From Mactromeris polynyma (taxonomy: Eukaryota > Mollusca > Bivalvia > Venerida > Mactridae): a stretch of 64,000 nt of DNA. The notes beneath the pieces are model-generated. The model was given only the letters and a program-made list of their open reading frames with translations. It was not told the origin of the DNA and did not search any database. Below, piece by piece: positions 31,401-42,289 of the stretch. The translations under genes were made by a program, and so were the position numbers. Positions within the stretch are counted from its first letter, which is position 1, and each line of letters begins with the position of its first letter. Where the stretch lies: NCBI GenBank assembly GCA_032209605.1, contig JASFXZ010000001.1, positions 40,118,619-40,182,618 on the forward strand. Reading direction: 5' to 3'.

Positions 31401-31675
31401 GTTGTGCAACGCTTAAGGACGTGTTTAAAGAACACTTCAATCAAGATTTGCGTGGTTTCGACTATGGTTCTCAACAACACCTATCCATAGATAATTGCAT
31501 AACTTATTGTGGTCAGGTATATCCGCAATACCAAGGTATCGAGTACAATTATGCTTACACATCATCTAGTGGTGGACTGTGTTACTGTAAAAGTATATCA
31601 AAACAGGAATACCTAGACCAATCCGGAACCTTGACGCCATTACAGAATTGGAGCTACTATGAAAGACTATGCTGA
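31401..31675 (+). CDS. Secreted PAN-like/WSC-like protein, exon 2, copy B
   Basis: 275 bases after CTTTTCAG, in phase with 30148. The WSC-like domain keeps LSIDNCITYC, GIEYN, LCYCKS and the ending YYERLC. Replacements include Gly to Arg (DLRGFDYG), Tyr to Ser, Ala to Val and Lys to Gln. Both copies appear able to encode protein. Confidence 0.7.
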
Positions 31676-31973
31676 ACATCCTTCGTCGTTTTGCCAGTGA
31701 AGTTATAGGAATATGCTTGCGTTGGTTATGTTATCGACTATATAAACATAATGGATTCTAAGAATTGGAACCAGTCTAAATGACATTTTTCGGCGCAGCC
31801 GTACTAACATGGCTTTGCTATTAATTTGCATATAAGTGTTGTGTAAACCAATCAAATCTTACGTTAACCACTAAACCATCTTCTCTTCAACCGAATGACG
31901 TTTGTAACATTGACGCGGATTGGTTAACCTTTCGATAAGGGGTACGTTACCTTAAAAAATCCACTGAACTTAA

Positions 31974-32186
31974 TTTACCGAAATCCTTTTTGGATCTGGA
32001 CTGACCAGTAACCTTAAGATCTCGGCAATTTTTGACCGCCATACAACGCTGAGAAACACTACTGACAAACGGGTGAATCACAAACACAAACATAACAGCA
32101 ACTATTGTTACTGTGGCAATGCTAGCGGCAAATGTGTTCCCAGTAAGTGTGTTATTGCTCTGTGCGAAAGTCTGAACTTGCATTGA
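31974..32186 (+). pseudogene. WSC-like fragment with CYCGN motif, copy B
   Basis: Matches 8516-8728: an open frame with NYCYCGNASGKCVPSKC. An indel after CE replaces the final Cys-Trp-Arg of copy A with SLNLH and a stop. The change of ending supports loss of function. A minus-strand ORF of 82 codons with a hydrophobic segment overlaps it. Confidence 0.4.
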
Positions 32187-32929
32187 ACTACGCATTCTAA
32201 TTGCAAAGTTTGTTGCTCAGATCAAACATTACATTGCATTCATCATTCAATATCACGATGAATCATTTAATTTGCATTCATTGTTCTGACTAATCGTTAA
32301 TTGTACAGAATCTTGTTCCATTGTTTAAATCCAGCCAGTATATCGAACGTTGGTGAAGACAATTAAGCTGGATGTAATTGTATTCCAACTGTAGTTACCT
32401 GGATGCAAACTATTTATATAAACCTGTAAGTGCCCATCGGCAAAATACACTGTATCAAGAGCATTTTTCAAAATAGTTACAGTTATTGACATTTTCAACG
32501 CTCTCTCTTGTGATATATTTTACACAATGGTACGGGTTGATGTAAGAAGTTTCGCGATTGAATGCGGAAGTATTCAACTGAAATGCTTATTTTGAATTTT
32601 ATCATATAAACTGTGAGTCAAAACCTAAACCTCAGCAGACCTTGATGGATCACAAATTATGATCTCCCAAACCATAGTACACATTTATTGATAAGCAAGC
32701 AATCAATTGTTCAAATGTTCAGGTATAAACAAATCATAATTAATACATATTATAGTGTGGCCAAGATCTGATGTAGTCTAGTCCCTGGACTTATTTGTGT
32801 GAATGTTTTGTCCAGAGCATTTCTTATAATGTTCGTGTAGAAGGATACCTGAAGTTCAATTTTAGCGAGGGTGGACAGTTGACATCATGTCAGTTTCCAT
32901 GAAAACCAAGATGGCGGCCAAGATGGCCG

Positions 32930-33800
32930 CCATTTCATGAACCCTTGACTAGTCTTACTGTAGTGATTATTCCTATTAAGTGCAAACAGGTATTGATTTC
33001 AATGTGTGTGATTATTTATGTAGGCCTACAGATACAGAGCTCTCTAATGAACTAAAAGTCACGGTCAAGGTCACTTTAAGGTCAAAATGTAAAAAATGTT
33101 AAAATCGTGTTTTTACCCAATGTCGTTTTAATTCATCTTTACAGTTTTGGCCGTAGACAAGCAAATGATATTTTGCACTACCTACTATCAATGTGATTTA
33201 CAACAAAACTTATTTCATGGTCAAAAATTGAATAATCATATAATTAGAAGGAATTATGTGAAACCACATCAATCTGCAATTTTCCGCAGAATACGCGCGG
33301 TTAGCTTATAAAATACATATGCATAAAAAGTACAGTTTCTGTATACATGTATATGTAAATGTATTTGCTTCTCACAGACTAAAAGAAAATCAAGGTCAAC
33401 ATTACTATTGAACTGTTGCCCATGGTCAAGGTTATTACATGTTGAAAATGAAAAAATATATTTTTATATTGTTAAAAGTTCAGTAGTATTAGTGTTTCAT
33501 AGGTTAGGCTACAAGTCAGTGTTTTTTGTCTTTACCTGTGTTCCATGCAGTTTATAACAAAACTTAATTTAGGGTCCTAATTTGAATAATGGTATACTAA
33601 TTACGCGGCACCACCTCTATCTATTTTTTTGCATAGAATATACGAGTATAGCCAATGAATGTATCTTCTGCGTTTGTTTAAGCACACATTCTATATGTAC
33701 ACGTGAATGTGTTTGCAGCTCATTGACTTAAATGCAGTCTAGGTTACCAGCCAAGGGCATGGGTCAAGGCCATTTGAGGTCAAATCGATATAAACATTAA
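32930..33800. repeat. Diverged tandem repeat, period about 350 bp
   Basis: Two related halves: GCAGAATACGCGCGG (33284) resembles GCATAGAATATACGAG (33641), and TTTGCTTCTCACAGACT resembles TTTGCAGCTCATTGACT about 350 bases later. Each half carries AAGGTCA/GGTCAAGGTCA motifs. An AAGATGGCGGCC-type inverted motif opens it (32906-32932). It is missing from unit A. Confidence 0.5.
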
Positions 33801-35754
33801 ATGGCGTCTTCTTCCATTTCAAACGATAATGAGATGGAGTGATTAGTAATTTATTCTAGATATGATACCGAATCTAATCTTATCATTTTATTTAGTTGAC
33901 AAAACAAAACAGTTATCAATTCATACATGCCTAGTTTGTTTGGGTTATTATGTCCCCACTTTGTAAAGGGGCGCATAGATTTGCCCTTTTCCGTCCGTCA
34001 CAAAATCCTTTTTCGCAAATATCTCCTAAAGGATATGAGCCAGTTTCACAAAACCTTACAGGAATGTTAACCAGAATGTGAAGTTGTACACCTTATACCA
34101 AAATCTGCTTCGTAACAAATGAATTATCACTTCCTTGAATTGTCACATCCAGTAAGAATGTGTGCTGTGGGCAACACATGGCAACGCGATGGGTTTGACT
34201 CTGCTCTGCGGCGTTGACTGTGTGAGGCACATTACGGACGTCAGATTCTTCAGATTGTAGTTTCAGCAACTCCTGAGATATCCGTGTCATTTTTACTGTA
34301 AAACATGCAGTTGGCATTCAACTTCGTATGGTGCTGCTTAACATAAGTTCAACATGGGGGCATATGTACTTTGTATTTGTTCTGATCCATCTGCTCAGAA
34401 GAGTCTGTAGTTTAATCTTATTGGAACCTGATGTCCAAAATGTGCATTATCATACATAGTGGAATCCTCACCCAGTTAACGCCACACTGCATAGCAAAAA
34501 GAAAATCATACTGCTTTTCCAGTGACATGGATGTGACGGTTCTAGGATTTTATTTCTGAAACACTGCCAAAGATGGTCTAGAGGTAGTCCAGCCACGGAC
34601 GTTACGTCTCTATACTGTCGCTGTACAACGTCCTGCTAAACCATTCACAAAAGTAAATAGAAGTTGGACACCGCCGGTCTTTCCACTGCATTTACTCTTA
34701 TTTTCGTGAACAGATATATGCTTTGCGTGCAATAAAAACTGTACGACATAAAATTGTAGCTTTTCGTTGATTTATTTGTCTTTTCGACACAATATTTTCA
34801 TGGATACGACTTGTTTTATAAAAAAAATAGTGAATCAACCACCTGTTAAATAAGAAGATGGGAGAGTTGCTATGGAGGCGGTGCGCACATAGTTATTACC
34901 CTACTAAGATCATTGTCGATATTGCTATTATTTGCTCCTTCTTGAGCCAATACTGAAAGTGATATATATCACGAATTCGATCAAAAGTTGTTTCAACGTT
35001 AAAATCCATCCTGTATTGCTACTTTGACGGGCGAAATTGGCGAGAGCGCGAATGTCAACATACAGTTTGTAAGGTGAATAGTTTACTTGCGCACCGTGGG
35101 CGGAGTTACGTTTGATTGACAGATATTTTAGCGACAATGTTTGTAGTCATAAACATTTGACCCCTGTCTTCTTGTCGAAGTGATTGTGAGGCACTCAGAT
35201 GCGCTAGAAATTCGATTTTTGTGTGCTTCTACTCGTGAAAGATTGCTACAGTTTTTCCGCACCCTCAAACGTCTGTTCGGTCGATAATAAAGACGCCATA
35301 ATAGTGCCGTTAAAATCATGCGGCATAATCCCAGGTTTTTACTATAGGCTTGTGCGTGGCTCTGTTACGAACGACGCGTGTAAAAGTCGGAGTACAGAGA
35401 CACGTATGCGGGGCTAGTCTAGAGGAGACAATGCTTTTCATGGATCTGGTTCTTGATGGTTGAAACAATACATGTAGCTGTTAATATCATAATAATACTA
35501 CTAATACCATCTTTATTTTAAGAAGGTTGTTACACATTATGATATAAATATAAAACTATAAAAACATCATATTTTCAATGTGGCCTTCTGTAAACAAAAC
35601 ATAATAATAATTCAAATTTAACTTTTGCACTCTATAATCACATGTATATAAATAAGATTTTCACATTTTATTTCAATATAACAATTTAATTCAATTAATT
35701 TACTTACCGACAGACCCTCGATCAATTATATCATACAAATTGATGTGAACATAA

Positions 35755-35791
35755 TATCACGGACATATAAATGGTTTATATGTCCGTGATA
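35755..35791. repeat. Perfect hairpin, 17-bp stem
   Basis: TATCACGGACATATAAA and its exact complement are separated by three bases. It lies close to the 3' end of the LINE remnant at 35838. It may be an intrinsic 3' hairpin of that element or a palindromic insertion. Confidence 0.7.
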
Positions 35792-35837
35792 ATATATATA
35801 TTTATATATTATGTCACAATTAATAAAATGAAACGTA

Positions 35838-36120
35838 ATTACTGCGATGCAGTATTAAAAAGGTGAGTTTTATATTCGTGTTTGAAGGATGTTAACCTTT
35901 CCGTATTTCTTATGGCATCTGGAATGTCATTCCGTACCATACTGTAATAAGAAAATGAATCTTTAAAATAATTAGTGCGTCGTGTTTTCTTTATACATAA
36001 GTCATGTTTTGAAGCCGATCGAAGTGAATAGTGTTCATTATTTGCAAAAACAAGTAACTCAGTCAGGTAACGAGGGGCCATACCATCACACATAACGATG
36101 ATGCTCTTCAGCTTTGTCAA
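35838..36120 (-). pseudogene. C-terminus of a LINE reverse transcriptase (remnant)
   Basis: The minus-strand frame contains MAPRYLTELLV, KHDLCIKKTRRTNYFKDSF, FSYYSMVRNDIPDAIRNTER and ends YKTHLFNTASQ. This is the typical end of RT proteins from CR1-like LINEs, in which a Leu-rich N-x-LP/IP motif follows a FxxSF motif. Upstream sequence to about 36240 continues the similarity with frameshifts. It is unlike ORF2 of the intact LINE at 13505, so it is a second family. Confidence 0.65.
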
Positions 36121-37149
36121 AAGGTCAAATATTTGAATAAAAAATGCTCATGTTATTATATGACTTTATACGAAGGTTCAACTGATTCTGATTGTATTGC
36201 ATAAGTAAACAAGAAATAGCTTCCAAAGGATGATCGGCACAAATTGAAATAAGCGAAGATATTGTAATTTTACTGGTTAAGAATTTTACTTATAGCACCA
36301 ACACATGTTAATAGAATGAATAAATAAAGACAACGAAATATTAAAATTCTGCTTTCATTCAATGTTTTAACTTATCTATATGTAGTAAAAAATGATAGCA
36401 GGTGTGGTAGACATAGTTTGTTACATGCCCAAGTTACCATACATAATATAATAAAACACGTAAATAAAATTACATCAAATCTCCATTACAGGACCCTTGT
36501 GGTAATGTCCATTGACCTTTCAGAGATTTCCATAAAATTACTGTTTAGGTGCATATTTTATAAAATAACATATATCGATACATTAATACAATATTAACGC
36601 ATTCACCTCGTGTTCATATTAATGTTTTTAATGATACAAGGTATAATAAATAATAATTGGGCTTGTCTACTTTAAACTATATCAACTATTTTAAAACATT
36701 CAAATCGATGCAGGCATTTAAAGCTTAGACAATATTTATCTCATAGTCCTCTTGATTTGGTAAAGAAACTTTAAATACATTTTTAAAGCAAACAAGATTT
36801 CTTTGGACATTTATTTTCACTATTTTGTGTTGAATCCCTATGTCTATCGCAACTATAGTGAACATATTTATTACTGTTGACTTTGTATGATTAACATCGA
36901 ATAAGATAAAAGTGAAAAAAAAGAAAAAACAGATCGATCAACCTGTAAGCAAGAAACTCATATCACGACTATTTGTTCATTGAAATGTTATTCCTCTTGT
37001 AACCGCAAGGGAATTTCGTGTCTTTACGAATGCATGATTGTATGATTTAACGCATAAATACCGTAATCATGTGACATCGTAACAATCGATTTGACGCAGT
37101 TTCTTTTTGTTCTGCATTATAATTTATTTAGCGCATAATTGTTCACATG

Positions 37150-38333
37150 GAACGTATGGTCTGAAAACGTACACGATTTATTAAGTTAATTTCAATAGAA
37201 AATTCATTTTCGTGATTTGTATTGTTATTACTGAATTTGTTAGCAACAAAGCATTTAATAATTTAGAAATGTTCGTAGTCTTCATATGAAACTTTGCCTC
37301 TATTGAAGACCAACAATGGGATAGTTTTGTTTAATTAAAAGCAAACACGTTGTTATCCTGAATTTCTACTTCAATATAATGAAAATACGTAAATAGGTTT
37401 TAAAGTGAATGCAAATACATCGATCGCATATTTGATGTGGAAAATGTGATATGGACCATGTATGATATATAAATGTACAGAATACTGAAGCAGTAGACAC
37501 TTTAAAATTACTTAATTCAGTCATCATGTATAATGTTGTCGATGTGCATGTTGTATCTGTGTGTGCTTATATACTCTTCATTTCTAAATGTGTATGTCAA
37601 GATGGCTTGTCTATAGAATCAGTGAAGATCTTGAGCACCATGAGGTCGTACTTCTTAAATACCTATGATCTCAATTTGGCTCAATAATGTTCAATTTGAT
37701 AGACTAATATCATTGGCATCAGGCTGTTACAAACTACAAAATACTGCCCATCTATGTCATGTTTTCTTTTATATATAACGTATATATTTCCATCATGCTG
37801 GACGATGTTACTCAAAATCTTTAGATCGATCAACATTGCAAATTTGTATTTTTAAAGTTGATTTAAAGTAATATTATGCTCATTGTTTTTACATTTGTTT
37901 ACCTAAACAAACATAAAAATAGATTTCCTATAGTTAAATCGTCAATAAACATGCATTAAGAAAGAATGAACTAATAATGTATTGATCAGTATTTGTTGAT
38001 GAAAGATGTTTGTACATGATAAAATTCAAAAAACCTTCCTGTTTTTTAAAAATCAGGCTATTTTACAACTTTTGTCTGTAAGTAATATGATAAAAAAATA
38101 TGTTTTCGATCGGTTATACATTGCCATGGTTCTTATCAGATATAAAACCAATACAAACATTTTATGTTCACATGAACCAGATACATCTTTAATAAAGGGA
38201 TTTAACATTCAAAAAAAAGATAAAAGTGAAAATATTTAGTCAGTATTCAAAAGTCAACTAAGGATGTGTAGCAAAATCATAAATTAATATGTCTACATTC
38301 AAACCATACTTCTTCTTTTTCTAGCAACGTTGT
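37150..38333. other. Insertion specific to unit B
   Basis: About 1.18 kb of AT-rich DNA absent from unit A, where TTGTTCACATG runs straight into the tRNA-like segment. I see no ORF with protein features, no clear terminal repeats and no target duplication. Flanking segments are also reordered relative to A. Confidence 0.5.
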
Positions 38334-38640
38334 TCGCTGCTGTCCTTTTAAATTCGCGACATCGTCCTTTCTGACACCCATGTCCTTAAAAAAGCCATTG
38401 TAGTTCTTTTTCTAGGGCAAGACAACGGAATCACAGGCTGCTTTATAGAAGCCTCTTTTACATAGATATCGTGATCTTCTAAAACAATATCTCTGTCTAG
38501 CTTGGACAACATGAAACGCTTTCAATAGTTTTTGCCAAAATAGTTTATGTTTACACATATTTATCTAGTTTCCTGCGTTACACCGACACATATTACGTGA
38601 AAAACATGAAACTTTCGCGATAAAAAAATAAATAAAAAAG

Positions 38641-38712
38641 CAGGAATACCAGGATTCGAACCCAGGTAGTCTGCGTTGAGATTCTTATGCGCATCCATTA
38701 CGCTATCTAAAA
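38641..38712 (-). repeat. tRNA-like sequence (pseudogene or SINE head)
   Basis: The minus strand has a perfect A box, TAGCGTAATGG, and a perfect B box, GGTTCGAATCC, with a plausible T arm. The 5' side cannot form an acceptor stem with ATTCCTGC, so it is not a functional tRNA. In unit A only the A-box half is kept (about 10640-10685) and it lies on the other side of a neighbouring block. Confidence 0.5.
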
Positions 38713-39885
38713 AAAGCGCTGATTTAATATCTCTACAGTTATATATTCTTTTCAAAATCAGAAAATGCGCCTATATTAGCATGATCATTGAACTAACCTG
38801 CACATTGATATGGACTGATCCAAACAATGACGTTTTGTCAATGTTATTGTGCCTTCAGATCTTGGCCGCACTATATCAAGTTGGTATCAAGTTGGTATGC
38901 AGGCCTGGATCAACAAAACATTATTATTGATAAATTTGAAAATCAATTATTCAATCGTTCAGGCATATATATATCCTCATTAATAGAAATTATGAAAATG
39001 TACCAGTCGTTAATCAACTGTACTGTGACTAGGGCTTTGGTCTCGTGCTCTTTCGAGGTCATCATGAAAGTCATATTTTAATCATATATGCTTAGAATGC
39101 TTATGAGAAAATGACATGTTAATGTCTTCATATAAACGATCTTTCAGACACTGCATTATCTGGACTGACCAGCAATCGTAACATCTCGGCATTTTTTATG
39201 TTGATCAACATATCTTAACCTTCAAATTGCGCCGACAGACTGTTTCAAGATGTTTCTTGTTATATAGATCATTTAGTGACCCTTCAATGAAATTAAGTGT
39301 GCGGTATCGAAGCGCACAATTTAATCGGTTGGTAGGAAATAAGTGAAATTTAACGACAAACGTATCGTTTATTTTATTATTAAAATGGTGTCTAGACATT
39401 TCATATGACAAAATGGGAAAAAACATTTCAGTCACTACCTGTTTTTGACGGACTTTGCTCATATGGTTTACAATTTATTAATCCTAAGTATAAGTCATAC
39501 TACCCATGAACATTCAGACAATGTTTTGCGAATACTTCATTAAGGAGAGAGATTTAAATTGTTACAGGAAACGCCTCATACACAAGACCTATTATTACTG
39601 ACTGTCTTTACTTGTTCCTTGAGGGATTCAATAGTCTATAGGTTAGGCTAAATATATATTCTTTATACATAGCATTTTCCACATGTATAAGTAATATAAC
39701 CTACTGCATAAAAATAGTTTATATAATCCTCCAGTATGTGTTTGAATTGGTGTCAGGAATGGGGGATCTTCCATAAATTGTAATGCCGGTACATTTCATA
39801 AAACTTGCATGAATTAGTAATGAAATTATTTCGTCTACTGATTTACAAAATTACATATTAACTTAACATGTTCATTATACTGACT

Positions 39886-39984
39886 ATGAAGCCAACAACC
39901 ACGACTTTGAAATGTGTTGCATACGTCTCTAAGGAATCAGTGCTCGTGGCTTATTCAGGGATTGTGAAATTCGCCGTTCAATAA
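39886..39984 (+). pseudogene. Decayed paralogue of PAN/WSC exon 1, copy B
   Basis: Same as 17443-17541: MKPTTTTLKCVAYVSKESV, then a short tail and TAA. It confirms that this older gene relic was already in the unit before the large duplication. Confidence 0.6.
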
Positions 39985-40084
39985 TGATTGAACATAATTA
40001 AAGTTTCACATACGGTTTGAAAATACTTGTGTATTTTAACTCATGTGTTATTTATTATGGTGGTATGGTGTTTTATTGTAGGAT

Positions 40085-40445
40085 TTACTCTTGTTTGATT
40101 GTGGACAAATGAGTGCGGAAAATGCATGAACATATCAAGTGCGATTGATCCATTTTCTGTTAGATTTTAAAATTATTATCTGATATGGGAGTATGTATAG
40201 GGTTGTAGAGCCGCACTCCGTACTTATACTTAATACTTCCCATAACTCAAGTCTTTAAGGAAATGGGCCACAAATGTATTTTCCTCAGTCGTTTTTCCAC
40301 TATCCGATTTTATGATTTTAATGTGTAAGTATACGTTATAATCCTGGTACCGAGATTTATCACGTAGTGGCGTTTGTTTTGCAACTGAATGTTATTATTG
40401 ATTTTTTCTTGTCTCAATTTCGCCTTTTGTATGTGGCGTTATTTC
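40085..40445. repeat. Dispersed repeat family 2, copy in unit B
   Basis: Duplicate of 17640-18010 with few substitutions; see that entry for the diagnostic motifs. Confidence 0.5.
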
Positions 40446-41157
40446 ACGCTCGACTTCTTCAATATGTTTGATAACAGTATAAAGAACCCACAAAATGTTT
40501 TCTATAGTTTTTATGTTTAAATAAATGGTAATAAAATATACATCAGGGGACAGCAGCAGGTATAAATGTTAAACATTTGTTCGCTTTACAGTTAATTCCC
40601 TTAGATGACAATGAATATAATCCACTACAAGCTAGTGATTTAGGCAATTAAAATGAATGATAAAAACGATTAGAAAATGTCACATACAAAGAGCACAACC
40701 ATCCTAAAAAGCACAAGGAAAGATAAATTCATATATATCACAATATAGACCTTTTCATGTGAAACATAAAATAATATATAGGATTGGTAGGTTGCTTAAT
40801 TTGTTTTTGTTTTCCTTACTATCTTAACATATGCTATATGGAGGCAATACGATATATTACCAACATAAACAGGCAGTGTCCTGTTTGCGCTCATAATGCG
40901 TTAAACGACTTTGACAGTGAAACACATATTTTTGTTGATAAGACACGTGCAAAATGTCTATGTATCCTGGAAAGCCGACACATCTGCGCGCTGATTACAA
41001 AAATTAATTACTAATGCAAATAAGTGAAAATTCATTGGACGACTTCAGCTTCACTTATCTTGAAGGAAGTGAAACCATAACGATGGTAAAACGTAAATGT
41101 GGTTAAATGTTTAAAAGGATGGAAAATAAAAGGGAAAGTACCGTATATTTTCTGGCC

Positions 41158-41165
41158 TATATAAG
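41158..41165 (+). promoter_or_regulatory. TATA box of Cys-rich peptide gene, copy C
   Basis: TATATAAG, 157 bases before the ATG at 41315, followed by the conserved leader in full length as in copy A. Confidence 0.6.
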
Positions 41166-41314
41166 ACAGTTCGCATTTATGTTATTCATACTGAGACAAA
41201 CTTCAACGGTAAAACTGCTACACTATTGACGATATACAAGATCATCCTGCCAACAGTGATTTAGAGACATAAGTAATAAACCAGATTTAGACGGAATATA
41301 AACAGCAACACAGA

Positions 41315-41524
41315 ATGAGGAAGTACATACTTACATTTCTTGTAGTTTTGGTTATAGCTGACTGTATACCGGAAGTGGAATCTGCAGTCTTCACTCATGT
41401 GCAGGTATCTTTACGCCGTGCTTACCAGAGATCATGTTGCAAGAGAGAGAAGTGTCCTTCAGGAAGAGTTTGCCGCAGATTTGGGTCAATATGTAGGTGC
41501 GCTAGTGGTGGAGCAATAGCTTAA
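41315..41524 (+). CDS. Small secreted Cys-rich peptide, copy C
   Basis: 69 residues, intact. It differs from copy A in four places: Ile to Leu in the signal peptide (YILTF), Pro to His in the linker (FTHVQ), and Pro to Ser in the Cys domain (CPSGRVC), with all six cysteines kept in the same spacing. Of the three copies, A and C are intact and B is broken. It lies in the parental unit and has a full-length leader. Family and function are not recognised; secretion and disulfide bonding are predicted. Confidence 0.77.
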   Translation: MRKYILTFLVVLVIADCIPEVESAVFTHVQVSLRRAYQRSCCKREKCPSGRVCRRFGSICRCASGGAIA

Positions 41525-41650
41525 TGATGTCTAGGAATTATGACTAATTAACTTTTATTAACTTGTGAAATCCATTTTAGTGTTCGTGTGTGTGCGTTTC
41601 ACTGACACATTCCATCCAGAAGTTGCTGTGGACCGTAGATTATTTTACAG

Positions 41651-41836
41651 TTGCAAAAGGACTTTGCACCAGGACTTGCTGTTGACAACAAAATCCATCA
41701 GGACAAGAATAACATACTTCCAGAAGACGACAAATCAAATTATATCATCTGCAGACGACGAGAAGTATTTTATGGTGGACACAACATATTCATTTACAGC
41801 GTGTATGACAACATCCCTGATTACATTGCTCAGTGA
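41651..41836 (+). other. Exon-like reading frame after Cys-rich peptide gene, copy C
   Basis: 62 codons after TATTTTACAG: LQKDFAPGLAVDNK, NNILPEDDKSNY, then a REVFYGGHN segment and NIPDYIAQ before TGA. The frame immediately upstream (RFTDTFHPEVAVDRRLFY) reads like protein but is one base out of step. Either an exon begins at 41651 or an older ORF has a frameshift. Confidence 0.33.
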
Positions 41837-42066
41837 CAATCGTAATATTATTCAAAAACAAACGAGAGCGTAAAAGCTGAATATAAACTTAATTTCTAGA
41901 AAACAATATTGAGGCATACTTATGAAAGCATGGATGTATTCATGCTTAACCGAGGACTTTGTTCATGTCTGAATATCGTACAGTATTGCTTGTCTTGAGT
42001 GTATTATACAGGCGCTAATGACGTTGTTTATGTTGTTTATGCGTTTTACGACATTTAAGTTCATTT

Positions 42067-42284
42067 GAGCGCCGCTGTACGATTTCCAACCTCTTCTTTA
42101 AGTGATATTTCCAGAAAACGGCACGAGTGACGTCACCGTGTACTGACAGTAAGCAACATTTACCCCGTATGGCAATATGAAAACGAAGTGACCATATGGA
42201 GTAAATGTTGTTTCCTTCTTACAAATAGTGAATCTTGAAACGACGTCGCCCACAGAAGAGGTTGTAAATCCCACAGCAGCGCTC
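42067..42284. mobile_element. GAGCGC MITE, family 1, copy in unit C
   Basis: 218 bp, ends GAGCGCCGCTGTACG and CAGCAGCGCTC, flanked by ATTT on both sides (42063-42066, 42285-42288). This copy gives the clearest ends for the site shared with A and B. Confidence 0.8.
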
Positions 42285-42289
42285 ATTTC

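Larger units (their letters stand above)
18412..40856. repeat. Segmental tandem duplication, unit B
   Basis: This is the only complete copy in the window. It runs from the Cys-rich peptide block through two HCN 3' exons, the junction near 28989 and the PAN/WSC block to the start of unit C. It is longer than A without its LINE because it carries two Harbinger-type elements (25819-28900), a repeat-rich stretch near 32900-36000 and an insertion at 37150-38333. It contains the empty site for the unit A LINE. Its left part looks closer to C and its HCN part closer to A, so it is mosaic. Confidence 0.93.

Noticed and set aside
31947..32195. Minus-strand 82-codon ORF with a hydrophobic segment
   Set aside because: The frame is not maintained in copy A, and the plus strand here has a better explanation (WSC-like fragment). 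Kept only as an alternative.
35223..35417. Plus-strand 64-codon ORF MLLLVKDCYSFSAP as a secreted peptide
   Set aside because: The start is not hydrophobic enough for a signal peptide, cysteines are scattered, and no second copy exists for comparison.
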